From assembly GCA_963556495.2 (NCBI GenBank), contig OY747712.1, positions 51,365,069-51,429,068 of the forward strand: a stretch of 64,000 bases of DNA. The letters are read 5' to 3'. Shown here in pieces: positions 1 to 12,700 of this stretch; positions within the stretch are counted from its first letter, which is position 1, and the number at the start of each line of letters is the position of its first letter. This DNA is from Valencia hispanica (taxonomy: Eukaryota; Chordata; Actinopteri; Cyprinodontiformes; Valenciidae). The notes under the pieces are model-generated. The model was not told where the DNA came from, did not search any database, and saw only the letters and a list, made by a program, of their open reading frames with translations. The position numbers were made by a program, and so were the translations under genes.

Positions 1-2287
1 TGGCTAACAAGATAGATGAACTCCAAGCCCTTACAAGGACTCAGCCAGAGTACCGGGAATAAAGTGTTATGTGTTTTACTGAGACGTGGCTGCTGGATCA
101 TATCCCCGACTCAGTCTCTCTGCCAGGCTTCCGGACTGTACGAGCAGACAGAGATCTGAAGACGAGCAGGAAAAGAAAAGGTGGTGGAGTAGCAGTGCTT
201 GTCAACAACAGATGATGTCATCCAGGACATGTTACTGTGAAGTGTCGTCTCTGCAGCCCAGATGTCGAACTGTTGGCAGTAAGTTTTTACCCATATTATT
301 TACCAAGAGAGTTCACCAGTGTAATTTTGGCAGTTGTTTACATTCCACCTTCAGCCGTTGCCGACAATGCATGTGATGTCATCAGTTCCGTTGTTGCTAC
401 GCTACAGACCCAGCACCCCAATGCATTTGTGGCAATATCTGGTGGTTTTAATCATGCCTTGCTCTCTACTACACTTCTACACTTCCAACATTTCAACAGT
501 TTGTCAGCTGCTCCACAAGAGAAAACAAGACATTGGTTTTGTTTTATGCAAATATAAAGGATGCATACATGTCCAAAACCAAGACCTCCTCTGGGACAAT
601 CAGATCACAATCTTGTTTTTCTCTGTTCAGAATATAAACCACTTGTTCAGAGGCAACCTGTTACAAAGAAAACTGTGAGAAAATGGTCACAGGAAGCTGA
701 AGAAGCCCTGCAGGGTTGTTTTGCGACCACAGACTGGATTACTCTTTGCCAAGCACATGCAGAGGACATCAATGCCATGACTGAGTGTGTGACTGACTTC
801 CCCTTTGCCTCCCCCTCCCACTTATCTGATTCCAAAAGTCAGGTGAAGAGGCAGCTGTAGAAACTGAACCGGGAACAAGGCTGCAAGTCCAGATGGTGGC
901 AGCCCCAGAGTCCTGAAGGCCTGTGCAGAGCAGCTCTGTGGGATTCTGCAGCACCTCTTCAACCTTAGCTTAACTCGGGAGAAGGTTCCAGTGTTATGGA
1001 AGACATCCTGCCTTGTTCCAGGACCAAAGAGAACTCACCCATCAGTCATCAAAGACTATAGACCTGTTGCCCTGACATCTCACATCATGAAGGTCCTAGA
1101 GAGAATCCTGTTGGGACCCCTGAGTAAGCAAACAAGAACGTATTAGCGCCCGCTGCAGTTTGCTTATCGCCTTGGAGTTGAAGATGCCATCATCCACCTA
1201 CTTCAACCAACCCACTGTTATTTGGGCAAAGCAGGCAGCACTGTGAGGATCATGTTCTTTGATTTATCCAGTGCATTTTACACAATTCAGCCTGATTTGC
1301 TTTGTCAGAAACTCCTGAAGACACAGGTGGAGCCCTCAACAATCGCCTAGATCAATGACTACCTGACCAACAGACCACAGTTTGTGAAACTGAAGAATTG
1401 CGTGTCAAACCAGTTGGTCAGCACCACAGGAGCACCACAGGGGACTGTTCTCTCACCATTCCTTTTCACTCTGTACACCTCAGACTTCCAGTACAAATCA
1501 GAGACCTGTCATCAGCAGAAATACTCGGATGACTCTGCAATTGTCGGGTGTATCAGAGATGGACAAGAAGCTGAATACAGAGAGCTGGTGGACCGCTTTG
1601 TGACATGCTGTGGAAACAATCGTCTTACCTTGAATGTGAACAAAACAAAGGAGATGATTGTAGGTTTCAGAAGAAACAGGGATAAGTCAAACACTGTTTC
1701 CATCATGGGAGAAGAAGTGGAGGTGGTTAAGGAGTACAAATACCTCGGAGTTCACCTTGACAACAGACTGGACTGGAGACTGAACAGTGAAACCGTCCAC
1801 AAGAAGGGACAGAACAGACTGTACTTTCCAAGGAAACTTAGGTCCTTCAAGGTTTGCAGCAAGATGCTGGAGATCGTCTACAAGTCTGTTGTGGAGAGTG
1901 TAATCTCTTCAGCCGTCATCTGTTGGGGTAGCAGCATCAGAGCCAGGGATTTAAAAAGGTTAAACAACCTGAAAAAGAAGGCTGGTTCTGTTCTGGGGAC
2001 AACTGTGGAACCTCTAGAGAATATGATGCAAAGAAGGATTCTTCATAAAATCAAAATATTTATGGACAACCCTGAGCATCCTCTTCATGAGACTGTCATA
2101 CAACAGAGCGTCTTTAGTTGGAGGCTTCTTCAGTTTCGCTGCAATACAGACCGCTACAGGAAATCCTTCCTGCCCACAGCCATCATCATCTACTACAACT
2201 CCTTAAAGAATTAATTATATGAGCTTTACCAACAGTTAATTTCCCTCTGGGATCAATAAAGTATTTTTGAATATAAATGAATTGAAT
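1..2287 (+). mobile_element. Rex1-like non-LTR retrotransposon (LINE), 5' end outside the window
   Basis: A LINE of the Rex1/CR1-like group begins before the window. Bases 60-500 encode a decayed apurinic endonuclease domain; motifs such as CFTETWLLDHIPDS and VAISG-FNHA are spread over more than one frame. Bases 960-2214 encode reverse transcriptase. The 3' end is the short tail of this family, reading ATTTCCCTCTGGGATCAATAAAG followed by imperfect TTGAA-type repeats. Stops and frameshifts through the APE and 5' RT parts show it is dead. Two relatives lie at 43048 (+) and 51247 (-). The clade name comes from recalled family motifs, not a search. Confidence 0.85.
960..2217 (+). pseudogene. Reverse transcriptase of the Rex1-like LINE, interrupted by stops
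   Basis: The reading frame carries RT motifs in order: YRPVALTSHIMK near 1059, FFDLSSAF near 1257, STTGAPQGTVLSPFLFTLYT near 1426 and the catalytic box KYSDDSAIVG near 1519. The family-typical C-terminus with CWGSSI follows. The longest open stretch is 1384-2214 (276 residues); in-frame TAG codons near 1144 and 1348 close it upstream. In life the enzyme would copy LINE RNA by target-primed reverse transcription. The YSDD box is intact, so loss of function comes from the upstream stops and the damaged endonuclease. Confidence 0.85.
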
Positions 2288-2399
2288 GTGTAAATGTCAC
2301 TGTGTTTAATTTGAAAAACACACCATTCACTAGTTTATATTTAAAAGTGGTTTTCCCTCTTTTTCAATTGTGGACTATGGTGAGATTACCATTGTGTAA

Positions 2400-2600
2400 A
2401 TGTAATGGCTGCACATGGATAAAAGGCGTCTTCAGGACAACTACAAACCTACCAAGACATGACTGTCTAAACTGAAAGGACAGACAGGAAGAGCAATAAT
2501 CACAGAAGCAGCCAAGAGGCCCATGATAACTCAGGAGGAGCTTCAGAGTTCAGGAGGTATAAATACTTCTGCCAGGCACGGTAGGTGCAGTTTGTACTAA
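2400..2600 (+). pseudogene. Relic of a Tc1-like transposase, N-terminal part
   Basis: About 200 bases match the familiar fish Tc1 stretch that encodes the end of the DNA-binding region, including bases for 'AAKRP..T.EEL' (CAGCCAAGAGGCCCATG near 2510). No frame stays open and no terminal inverted repeat is visible, so this is an old internal fragment. A terminal fragment of what looks like the same family lies at 17060-17309. Identification is from recalled sequence. Confidence 0.5.
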
Positions 2601-3175
2601 ATAACTATGACAGACTGAATGCACCTCCAGACCCATTGGAAATCCAGATGTTTAAATCTATTTTTTCGCCCCAAACGAGAGCTAGACTCTGCAATGTTTA
2701 GTTGAATAACCAAGCAAAAATACACAGTAATCACTATCTGAGACACTTGTGACTTTGTAATGTAAGTGCAGACTTAGCTTCACCCCATGTGAAGCTCACA
2801 GATTCGCCGGGCAGTTATGGAGCTAAGGGATTTGGCACCCAGGCCTTTGGCAGCACCCTCAGGTGACAGAACAAAACATTTCAGGCCAGCTGACCCAGTC
2901 TGAGACTGTAAGCTATCAGAAGTGTCTGTGATGATGCTCTACGTGCTATTGAACAGTTGATTTATCATCTTGTCATCTTGAATTCCAATGTAAGATATAT
3001 ATTCTTACTTTAAAGTTGGTTTTGATTGCTGGTCTCATTCACAAATTTGAAAACAACCTTTGTTATGAAAGACTTAATATCAGCTATTACATAAAGCGAA
3101 AAGGATTACTGAAAAGTGTGCATATAGTGCAGTTCACCTACCCACCCCTGCTGGGCTATGTGATCTTGCATTTCA
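2601..3175. other. Unassigned spacer upstream of the cdc14a first exon
   Basis: I see no gene or recognisable repeat. The bases are unique-looking and moderately AT-rich. They lie upstream of the TG microsatellite and the first coding exon of cdc14a, so they may hold part of its promoter, but no promoter element is certain. Confidence 0.3.
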
Positions 3176-3279
3176 GTGTGTGTGTGTGTGTGTGTGTGTG
3201 TGCTCGTGTGTGTGCGTGTATGTGTGTAGGTGTGCGTGCGTGCATGTGTGTAGGTGTGTGTGCGTGCATGTGTGTGTGT
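3176..3279. repeat. (TG)n microsatellite, imperfect
   Basis: Roughly 100 bases of TG dinucleotides broken by TGCG, TGTA and TAGG variants. It sits about 400 bases upstream of the cdc14a start codon, so length variation could affect promoter or 5' UTR structure; that effect is inference. Confidence 0.95.
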
Positions 3280-3685
3280 CTGACCGAGCAGTGCAGATCA
3301 GGAGAGAGATTAGCGCGTGGACAGCTTGATGGGTCTGCTTGCTGGAGCAGTCCGGAAAGTCTTTTATCTGTGGGAAACTGGAGAGTAGAGAGAAGACTGA
3401 AGTTCTGTCAGACTTTACAGACTTTATTTGAGCTGAACAGATGGAATTGGACTAAATTTCAACTTCAGGAGTTAGTCATGTCAGTAGTGTAAGGGTTGGA
3501 TCCTAGCAGTGACACCCCAGAGTGCTAACGGATCATACTCCTCCCCTGTGAACTCACAGGTTTCTGGCAACATCACAAGTGGTGTCATATCAGCTAAATC
3601 AGACTGGGAAATAAATCATTTTATTATAAACTGGAACAGAGGCTCAGTCAGAGTCCACTGAAAGCAACACTTCCTAACGGGTCAA
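3280..3685 (+). promoter_or_regulatory. Probable promoter / 5' UTR region of cdc14a
   Basis: About 400 bases without repeats lie between the TG microsatellite and the first cdc14a ATG. The short distance to a well-supported coding first exon is the reason for the call. No TATA box, initiator or CpG island is clear, and the transcription start cannot be placed. Confidence 0.3.
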
Positions 3686-3722
3686 ATGGCAGAGGAATAT
3701 GAACAGGCAGAATTTGTCAAAG
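3686..3722 (+). CDS. cdc14a: cdc14a coding exon 1
   Basis: Encodes [12 protein letters not shown] plus the first base of the next Asp codon. The donor is AAAG|GTAAGT. The same short acidic leader ending in F-x-K just before DRLYFATL is typical of CDC14A. Confidence 0.85.
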
Positions 3723-6700
3723 GTAAGTTCAGCAAGAATATTCATTTTGTTTCAAAAAATATTTTTTCCATGTAAAAACCTCACATGCATCACATTTCAG
3801 CAATACTAATGCTAGATGTATTTGTATGTGGTTTAATAAGTAGTGAGTCTATCTAAAGAGCTCTTTATATACCTCCACTGTCACAGGAAAATTCCAGAGA
3901 GAAAGACAGTTTTCTGCCATATTTATTCTCCGGCCCTGTGACTTGTGAAAATGGCACATGGCAATAAACACAACTTACTTAATTGGTTCTTTTTAATTCA
4001 CTATATAATCATTAGACGTATACTTTACAGCCTAGAAATAGGGAAAAATAAGTAGGTACAACAGAATAAGAGTCAAATATATCAATTTAAGGTGACTACT
4101 TTTAACTTTTGGTCATTTCCTTGAGAAGAGCTTCCAGAAGTTCAGATGTTTGATTACTGCTGTTGTCATATTCAGAGAAGCTGTGGTGGTGGGGTGGGAG
4201 TTGCTTAAAAAATTATTCGACAAAGAAATTTTGCATCTCCTTAAAGGTTGGCCTTTTCTATTTTAAATTCATATTTAAAGATATATATGTATATATTATG
4301 CACATAAGACCTGGACCCCTAAGACCCCCCATAAGACCTGGACCCTGATGGACCCCAGTTTGGGGTCCATCAGGCTTATAGGGTTGGCTCTCTGGCCCCT
4401 TGTGGTGGGGTCACTGGTTATTTAAAAGACAAGTATTTAAAAGTTGGTAATAATCAGTTATTACACAAAAGAATAGATGCCCATTATGATACATTATGGT
4501 TATGTAAAAACACCTTTAAATATAATTAATACATTTATATGTTTTGGAATCGCCAACCAAAAACAAACGTTCCTGACAAGGAAATGAACATGGTGTGTCT
4601 GAAGGTGATGTCCTGCTTCATGGCCCAGGCATTCACAGACCTACAGGAGGGGAATGCTATATGTGTTCCGTGTCAAAGACTTGGAGCCCGAAGTGTCTAT
4701 CATAGAACTGAGCCCACAACGCCTGTCAATGTGTGTGTATGTCCTGTACACTACAGATCGGCTGTACTTTGCGACTCTCCGTGTCAAACCAAAGAACACA
4801 GCAAACACACACTTCTTCAGCACAGATGAAGAGTTCAGCTATGAGAGGTGAGCACTGACCCCTGCTTCCATCCTCTGTCCCAGTCTCATCACTCACTTTT
4901 TTACACAACCTGGTTTCTGTTCTTACAAGTACATTCAGGTCAGCTATAATTGTGACTGTCTGACTGTTTGGTGTTAACAACCTGTAAAGACAGCCTGTCA
5001 AGTGCAAAATGAGCAGATATTGATGTCACTGAGCAGTTTGTTGAACTGCCCTTTCCTGAATTTAATGGCTTCATTAGTGTCTGATTCTGATTTCACCTTT
5101 ACATTCAGAATTAAACCAAGTAGCAAACCGCTATATTTGTAACTTAAGCATAATAGAGCAAATCCTTTTACAGTTAGGCTGTGTTATGCAGTCATTTTGG
5201 GAGTCACCTTGCTTAAAGAAAATCAACAGTTGGGGCTAGACTACAAAGTAAAGGGTGGAGCTTCAGCCACTCTTTTGCTCTAGATTATAGACTTCGCTAA
5301 AAGAGTGTTTTAGACAGTCAAAAGAGTACTGCTCAGTTCGTTCCTATCTCCTATCTCATACAATAAAAAATAAATATCTAGAATGTGAGAAACTGTGAGA
5401 AAACAATATTTGGGAGATCCATCCACATGGAAGCCCCCCCACAGCCACAGAAGAGTCTCCACAGGGATGATCAGGGCAGGCAGGTATCCACAGCACAGCC
5501 ATAAGGCTGCAGTGCAGAGCCCCGCCCACCACGAAAAAAGCAATCCCAATGGCCGCAACCTTCATGGTTAAACTGGCAAGGCTCCCAGTGCAAAGGATTC
5601 CCAAGAAGGAAACACTGGAGTTAGTCTGTATAAAACAATTAGTAAAAATTAGCTCTCGGCCAGCAAAGAACTGTGGTTTTGTGCCTGCGCAGGAAGGTTT
5701 CTGTGTTCTTTTTCGAATTAACCTTGATGGAGTAAGGACGAATCCCACATCTCTGTCTTCTTCATTTAGCTCAAAAGTAACCACTTCTCCTCTCCAGAGC
5801 TACAGGAGCCGAGGGTGCAACAGTCTCTCTCTGTCTGTCAGTCTGTCTATCTTATTGTATCTTGTATAAAAGATGTCTTGAGTTATTTTACATTTGAAAA
5901 GTTTGTTCAATGACAAAAACACTGTGTTTATAAGAATTATGTTACTTTTGGTATTGCCACAAAACATATTTTATCCTCCCTGTAAACCTGGACAAGAAAG
6001 AGAGCATTTGATGAAAGACTAAAAATGGACAGACAGAAATGAGCATATTTTGGATAATGATTACGACACAATTTACCTGGGCCTATCTCAAAAAATCAAT
6101 AGTAAAATCATGATTTTTTTCTGGTTATAAGATTCTTTAACAAAATTCAAAGAGTTTGTTGTCACCTCTGAGGATCTGGGAGAAATTTATTTCTGAAAAT
6201 GAGACAACAGCAGATCCCGGATTGGTATTTTGAGGTAGGCTAATTTGAATCTCCAAAAATTTGTTATAGAATAATAAAATATTTATTATGGATATATGTA
6301 TGTAAAAGCAATAGATATGTCATAAATGTAAATGTTTGATGGTTAGGAGAGTGCAAACGTTGGCCGGTCATTTCCAGAGTTTGTGGTCTTGGAGACCAGC
6401 ATGTCGAAACCGTACCTATGATTTCTGCAAACAGATTAAGAAATCCTTGCACACAGATTGAAAATTAAAAATAAAGCTTTTTCTTTCTTATAAGCTCCCT
6501 TTTAAAATATTCTGTGTTATTACAAAAAAAGAAAAAGACAATTTTGGATGAAAAAGAACCAATCACAGCCAGCAAATCAAAATGCTGCACCTAGTGGCAG
6601 AAATACAAAACAAAACGGTTTGAGAAAAATGACCGAGAACATGATCAAATACACACTTGTACCTGGTAGCCTAAGAATATTACTTTAGCTTACATTGTGC

Positions 6701-9700
6701 ATTTTAGTTATACATCTATATATTTCTTAAGTGATATGTGGAAAAACATTCGATTTTAAGAGATAGAGCTTGTCAACGTGGCTTGTAAATCCCCCTGCAC
6801 TTTTTGAAAGTTACAATCCAACTTGCATCCCCCACATTTTATAAAAGTTTGCTACACCCCTGATAACAAGCCTGGCTGTTCTTATCTGTTGAATTCTTCT
6901 GTACACACTACGTCAACGTGCTAACTACAATCATGTAGTGTAATATCATCGTCCAGCCAGTCATGTAATACGATGTCCTAGCCAAGCGCAGGCCCCCGAG
7001 CAGATCTGGTAGCTACACCGTCAGTGCTAGCGCTGGTGGCTAGCGGCTTGCCCCCACTTGCTCCAGGGAAGGCCGCAGCCTCCGCCTCATGTTAACAGTC
7101 TAGGCCATTTCCTTTATCTGAGCCTGACCATCAGCTGCGTTTGCAATGTTTATTCGTGTTTGGATGTTAATCGTGTGCTTATTGGACCTAGATGGCTTGC
7201 TGTGGTGCTGATTGCACAAACAGACCATCCGGAAGCCTCTGCTCCATTTTTTTCGTTAAGTACAATTGCATATCTGCTGTGCATTTAAGATAACGCTGCT
7301 TGGTAAAAAAGGGGTTGAATGATCACATTTCTTCTGTACTTTACATATTGATTTTTAAAATTTGTTAAATTAAAATTCACCTAGTTTTAGAGAAAGTTAT
7401 GGATCAACAAGGCTTCATGATTTTATTAGAGAAAATTATTGAATCCGCCTCGAAGGCAGAGGGGTAGCAGAGTTGCTCAACCGCAGTTTTCTGGCTAAAG
7501 GTGCCTGCTAACCTCCGTTAGCTTCGGTTAGCTCCGGGTTAGCTCAGTTAGCACGTAGCGACATTGGGACAGAGTTGGGTGGGTGTCAATCATCCGCCAA
7601 CACCCTTACAGCCCCACTCTCAGCTTCACCTCTTGGCCCATTTTTTGTATTTTCCTGGAGTGACGAGATACATTATGCGGCCAAGATGGCGGTGGTGGAA
7701 AACGCCCATTTAGTTTCAATTCAGCTCTCAAGAAACCTATGGATGACGTCACGGAGGCTCCATCCATCTTATATAGTCTATGCATTGACCCCAAGCGTCA
7801 GGATAGGCACCATGGCTCTGTAACACATCAAGCAGGTATCTCTAGTGTGCCTAACCACCACTTGGGGATACCATCATACCACAAAGTTATTTGAGGCTCA
7901 TACTGTCTATCCTGCTGACATCTTAAAAAAAGACATCTGGATGAAAATAAAAAAAGGGTGTGAAGCAGATGTTAAGAGAGGAGTCAGCATCATTTTCACA
8001 AACAGATGAAGACATAGAATGTGTAAAAAGCCTGCAAATTGATATTTTGTTCAAGTATTCTAAATGATGAATATTTTCCACAGGAAAATTCTAGCAACCA
8101 CAGCTGTCAGTAATTTACCATAATATTGAACTTTTAAATAAAATACTGTATTATTTTATACAGTTTCACTCTATTTAAGAGTGAGAGAATGTAATCAGGT
8201 TAATTGAATGTCTGTTGTTTTTACATTTATTACCATAAACAGGTTTACAATTTTTTAAATCATTTATAGTAATTTACCATACTATAAAACAACAGTTCAT
8301 TGTTAATTTTATATTTAACAAAAAAGTATACTGTTAAGTAGGGGTGTCAAATTATCGTGTAAATTGCGATTAATTATTTACAGCCACATTTAGTGCCCTA
8401 TGTTTTTTAATCACGTTAATCTAATTTTTAATCTTTAATTTTACAGTTTCTCCATGCGAGTTCCCTTTAAATAAAACCTGTTTTATGCACTGGGCTTCTT
8501 GTGCTTGAGTTGTTCGCGGTTAACCACACCCTAAAGTGGACATTGGTTGGCTGTAAACTCATCAGAAGATGACTGGCTTCCATTGTGGTGGGGAGGGCAA
8601 GGTGAGGAGAAACGCAGACAGTGTTGCCAACTCTGCTATATTTGGTGAGTTTTTAGACGCCTCTAGCAATTCTTTGTCACGGAAAAAACCACTAGCGCCA
8701 AATTTAGCAACTTTTAATTGGGTTATTGGAAACTTTTGAGGGAAGTAACGTTACTCTCACCGAGCTCTCCTGTCTCACCGCACACTGCAGCTACACCCGG
8801 CCGCCCAGGTCCACCAGTATGGCAAGCCATCGGTATCAAAAATAATGAGTATATAACGTGTTTTTTTTAACCTGTAATACAGCTGGACTCAGAGAAGATA
8901 TTTACCCCACTGCGTCCAGAATGCTAATGAATCACGCATGCTCAAAGCAGAAGGTTGCAGGCGCTACTTGGGACCAGTCACAAAAACAGCAGAATGTAAA
9001 TGGCTGGGACTGCATCTGCTCAATTCTGTTAAATACAATAAAGGACTTCATAAAGCCAGTTTTTTAATTATATATATCAAACTTTTGTTCTACCACAATA
9101 ATATCGTGAATTTAAAAGAAAATGGCTCAAGATGAGGGCTTTTCTCAGCAATTACGTGAGAGGTTAATTGGATTAATTAATTACAGATCACAATTATTCT
9201 AAAAGTTTTTTTAATCTCATGACAGCACTACTGTTAAGTATTCTATATTATCACTATTTTCCATGATGAAATTCTGAAAACCACAGTTGCCAGTAATTTA
9301 CTGTAATGTTGAACTTTTTAATATATTACCTTAATGTGTTTTACAGTTTCACTGGATCCAACTGTGGGTGACTGTAATCAATTTATTGGCATGTCTGTTG
9401 TTTTCACATGTATTGCTGTAAACAGTTTTACACTTTATTTTTAATTCATGGTAATCTACTGTAAAACAAAATTTCTTTACTGTGAAATTTATGGTTAGCA
9501 AAATAGTATACTGTTGTGCTTTCTACATCTACACTTTATTTTTCACGGTAAATTTTGGCAGCCACAGCGGCCAGTAATTCACCATAAATGTAACTTTTTT
9601 CTTTTTTACAGTGTACTGAATATGTCATTATAATCATATAAAAAATTGGCGAGTAAAAATAGATTATGACCGGATTTTTTTAACGCCATCAGTCAAAATG

Positions 9701-12700
9701 ACAGACATCCAAACTTTGTGGTGCAACCTCTAGCCAAGGCTTACCTGATATGAAGTGATAACTGCAGATTGTAGCATTTTTAATCACCGTTCCAAACGCT
9801 TCTTCTGATTGCTTGCAACCAAAGACGTCTTTTGTTTGCCTTGAAAAGGGTGGAAGTCGATGGAATTCTATAGAACTTTCATGTTTTGTGTTTTTTATCA
9901 AAGCGATTTGTGCAACCAACAGAACAACAAGTTATGATAGCGTCTCTTTCTGCACCCGGCATGCGCTGTAGAACAGGGACTGACGTAGACCGATAATCCC
10001 TCTATAATTTATAACATAGTTTATTTTTACATAATTTTATTGTCTGATAACTAAAAACAATCTAATGGGATTATATAATATGTTTCACTATATGTTCCAG
10101 CTTCTACGCAGACTTTGGGCCTCTTAACCTTGCAATGCTTTACAAATACTGCTGCAAACTCAACAAGAAGCTTAAGGTAACACTGAAAGTTTTAAGCATT
10201 TTTAATTCTGCTCCTTCATGTTTATTATTTATCTGTTAATGATTTTTGTTTGTTGGGTGGTTTTTGTCTTGCTAGTCCTTCACAATGTCTAGAAAGAAAG
10301 TGGTCCACTACACCAGCTATGACCAGAAGAAGAGAGCCAATGCTGCTTTTCTCATCAGTGCCTACTCTGTAAATATTGTTTAATTTACTGCTTATTCATC
10401 ACTGTATGGCTCTTTGTCTGGTTTCTGACTGTTGCTAACCCAGTTTAACCTTTACTCTCCAGGTTATCTATTTGAAAAGGAGTCCAGGTGAAGCCTACAA
10501 GGCTCTGATCTCAGGAAATATTACAGCCTACTTGCCATTCAGGTACAAACAAACGAGCATGTACCAGTTGGCTCCCTTGGCAGCTTTCTCTTTGTTGACT
10601 GAAAAGACAATCCAGCTACTTGGAATTCTAACCAGTTAATTATCTGCTTTACAACAATGGCTCAGCTAACAACTAACAGATTCAGCTCATGAGACTACAT
10701 GATAATACAATATTTGGTTCCAGGGATGAGATAAGATCATTTGAATGGAGACAAAAGTACAAATGTTTGTCTCCTGATTCCCTGACTTCCTCCCGCAGTG
10801 TGAACACATGACTGATTGGTTACTCTATATTGTTCTTAGGTGTGAATGTCTAAATGCAGGCCTGTTTGTCCTATGTGATGCCCTGGCGACCTGTCAACAG
10901 TATACCCCGCCTCTTGCCCAATGACTGCTGGAGATAGGCACCATCCTATCTCAAGCATAGGATGAACGGAGGGGGGAACGCGGGGGTGTGACAGCTAGCT
11001 TAATCTGACACTGAAACATGGACAGTGACTGAAGCAACGTTGCCAGTTTTGGTTCTGGTAGAGGGAGGCTTTATGGAGCCCAGCGGCCCCCGAGCCGTAA
11101 CAATTCGAGCCGCTGACTCAGGGTGCTGAGCCTGTGCTGCCCGAGGCCGGTACTGCTGAGGCAGAGGGAGACAGGATAGGTCCAGTCTCTGAGTGGAAAT
11201 GCTAACATAGGCTAACGTTCAAAACAGTATCAAACTTCAATTTTTTTTTATTATCTCCAATAAAGCATAAGATCTAAAGTATACACCATATAAAACAAAT
11301 CAGTTTCAACAGGTGTACATGAGGTCACTGCAGCTCCCTGTCCCCCAGAGAGAACGTGTGTTGTAGGGAGACCCACAAGGTATTGATAGATTAGAGCAGT
11401 GGTTGTCAAATCCTTTTACCAGATACCTCGTTGAAAAATATTTTGGCTTTCCATGGCCAAACTGGGTCTACATCATATACTGGGACTAACCCAAACCAGA
11501 GAGAAGACTACAGTTTTGGTTTAAATGAGTGTTATTACACAGAACTAAATCGTGTAAACCAGGACTAAATTGGGACTAAACCAAACCAAAGAGAAGACTT
11601 AAACAAAAGTTAGGAGTCTAAATTAGTGTAGTACAGTGCAAACCTTACTATTTTTGAAAATATAATTCCTACTGATTGCAATGTTATGGTTTATGAAGCT
11701 GTCCCTATGATCTCAAGGGAAGGCAAGGCAAGACAATTTTATTTGTATAGCAAACATACACAACACATGATACACAATAAAACGAGACAGCATGAACACA
11801 TTTGACACATATGACAGTAATCATTTACTTGAAGGCCCTTTTAAACAGATGGGTTTTTAGTCTCGATTTAAAGCAGTTCAGTGTTTCAGCAGCTCTGTAC
11901 TCTTCAGGAAGTCTGTTCCAGATAAGGGGAGCATAGAAACTGAAAGCTGCTCCTCCATGTTTGGTTCTGAGCCTAGGGATGTTTAGTAGGCTAGAGTTGG
12001 AGGACCTGAGTGGTCTTGGTGGTTGGTACCATGACAACAGGTCTTCAACATACTTTGGTGCTAAGCCATGTAGTGATTTATAAACTAGCAAAAGTATTTT
12101 GAAGTATATTCTCTGAGCTACAGGGAGCCAGTGTAAGGACTTTAGAACTGGGGTGATGTGCTCTACTTTCCTGGTTTTAGTGAGGAACACGAGCAGCAGC
12201 AAGTCTCAACAGTTTCTGTAATATCTCAACAGTTTATACCCCTCTGTATTGTGAATGGTCTGAATATATCACATTTTAAACTAGTGCCACTATAAATGAC
12301 CTACCTTAACACTTATAATCATTTAAATATTTTATCAATTCAAAATGAGATATTATAAAAATGTCCCCTATATTTTAGTAAGCCTGACCTCCCTTTTAAA
12401 TCATGTGGAAGTACTGTAATCTACATTGAGATATGACAGAAGTGGATGACAGAAATACTAATGTTGTAGGTGATGCACAGATGTGAACAGGTGGGTGTGG
12501 TCACTTGTATTACTGAGCACCCAGGGTTTGAGCCTGTGGGTCTAAACCCATACGTGCTGCAGGCTATGTACGGCACATACCTGCAGCTCTTTGGAGAGAT
12601 GCAGGAGACAATGTTGAACAGGTTAGTTACAGTCAATTAAATGAGTATGATACACTGTAGTAAACAACACACATATGGTCTTCCTCAATTTCAGCTGTTA

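Larger units (their letters stand above)
4848..8084 (+). other. cdc14a intron 2, first part: mostly unassigned
   Basis: Several kilobases of AT-rich intron. A reverse-strand open frame of unknown nature lies at 5356-5784 and an interspersed repeat at 7017-7310. Bases 7640-7800 (GGCCAAGATGGCGGTGG... to TATAGTCTATG) resemble a common fish interspersed repeat. Nothing else is supportable. Confidence 0.4.

Noticed and set aside
3176..3279. Repetitive block as a possible array of the CRISPR type
   Set aside because: Simple TG dinucleotide repeat in eukaryotic DNA; no spacers.
3016..3492. 158-codon ORF upstream of cdc14a
   Set aside because: It runs through the TG microsatellite (Cys-Val repeats) and has no homology I recognise.
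4539..4850. Longer N-terminus for cdc14a reading upstream of exon 2
   Set aside because: A good acceptor at 4756 and a well-fitting first exon at 3686-3722 explain the N-terminus without it.
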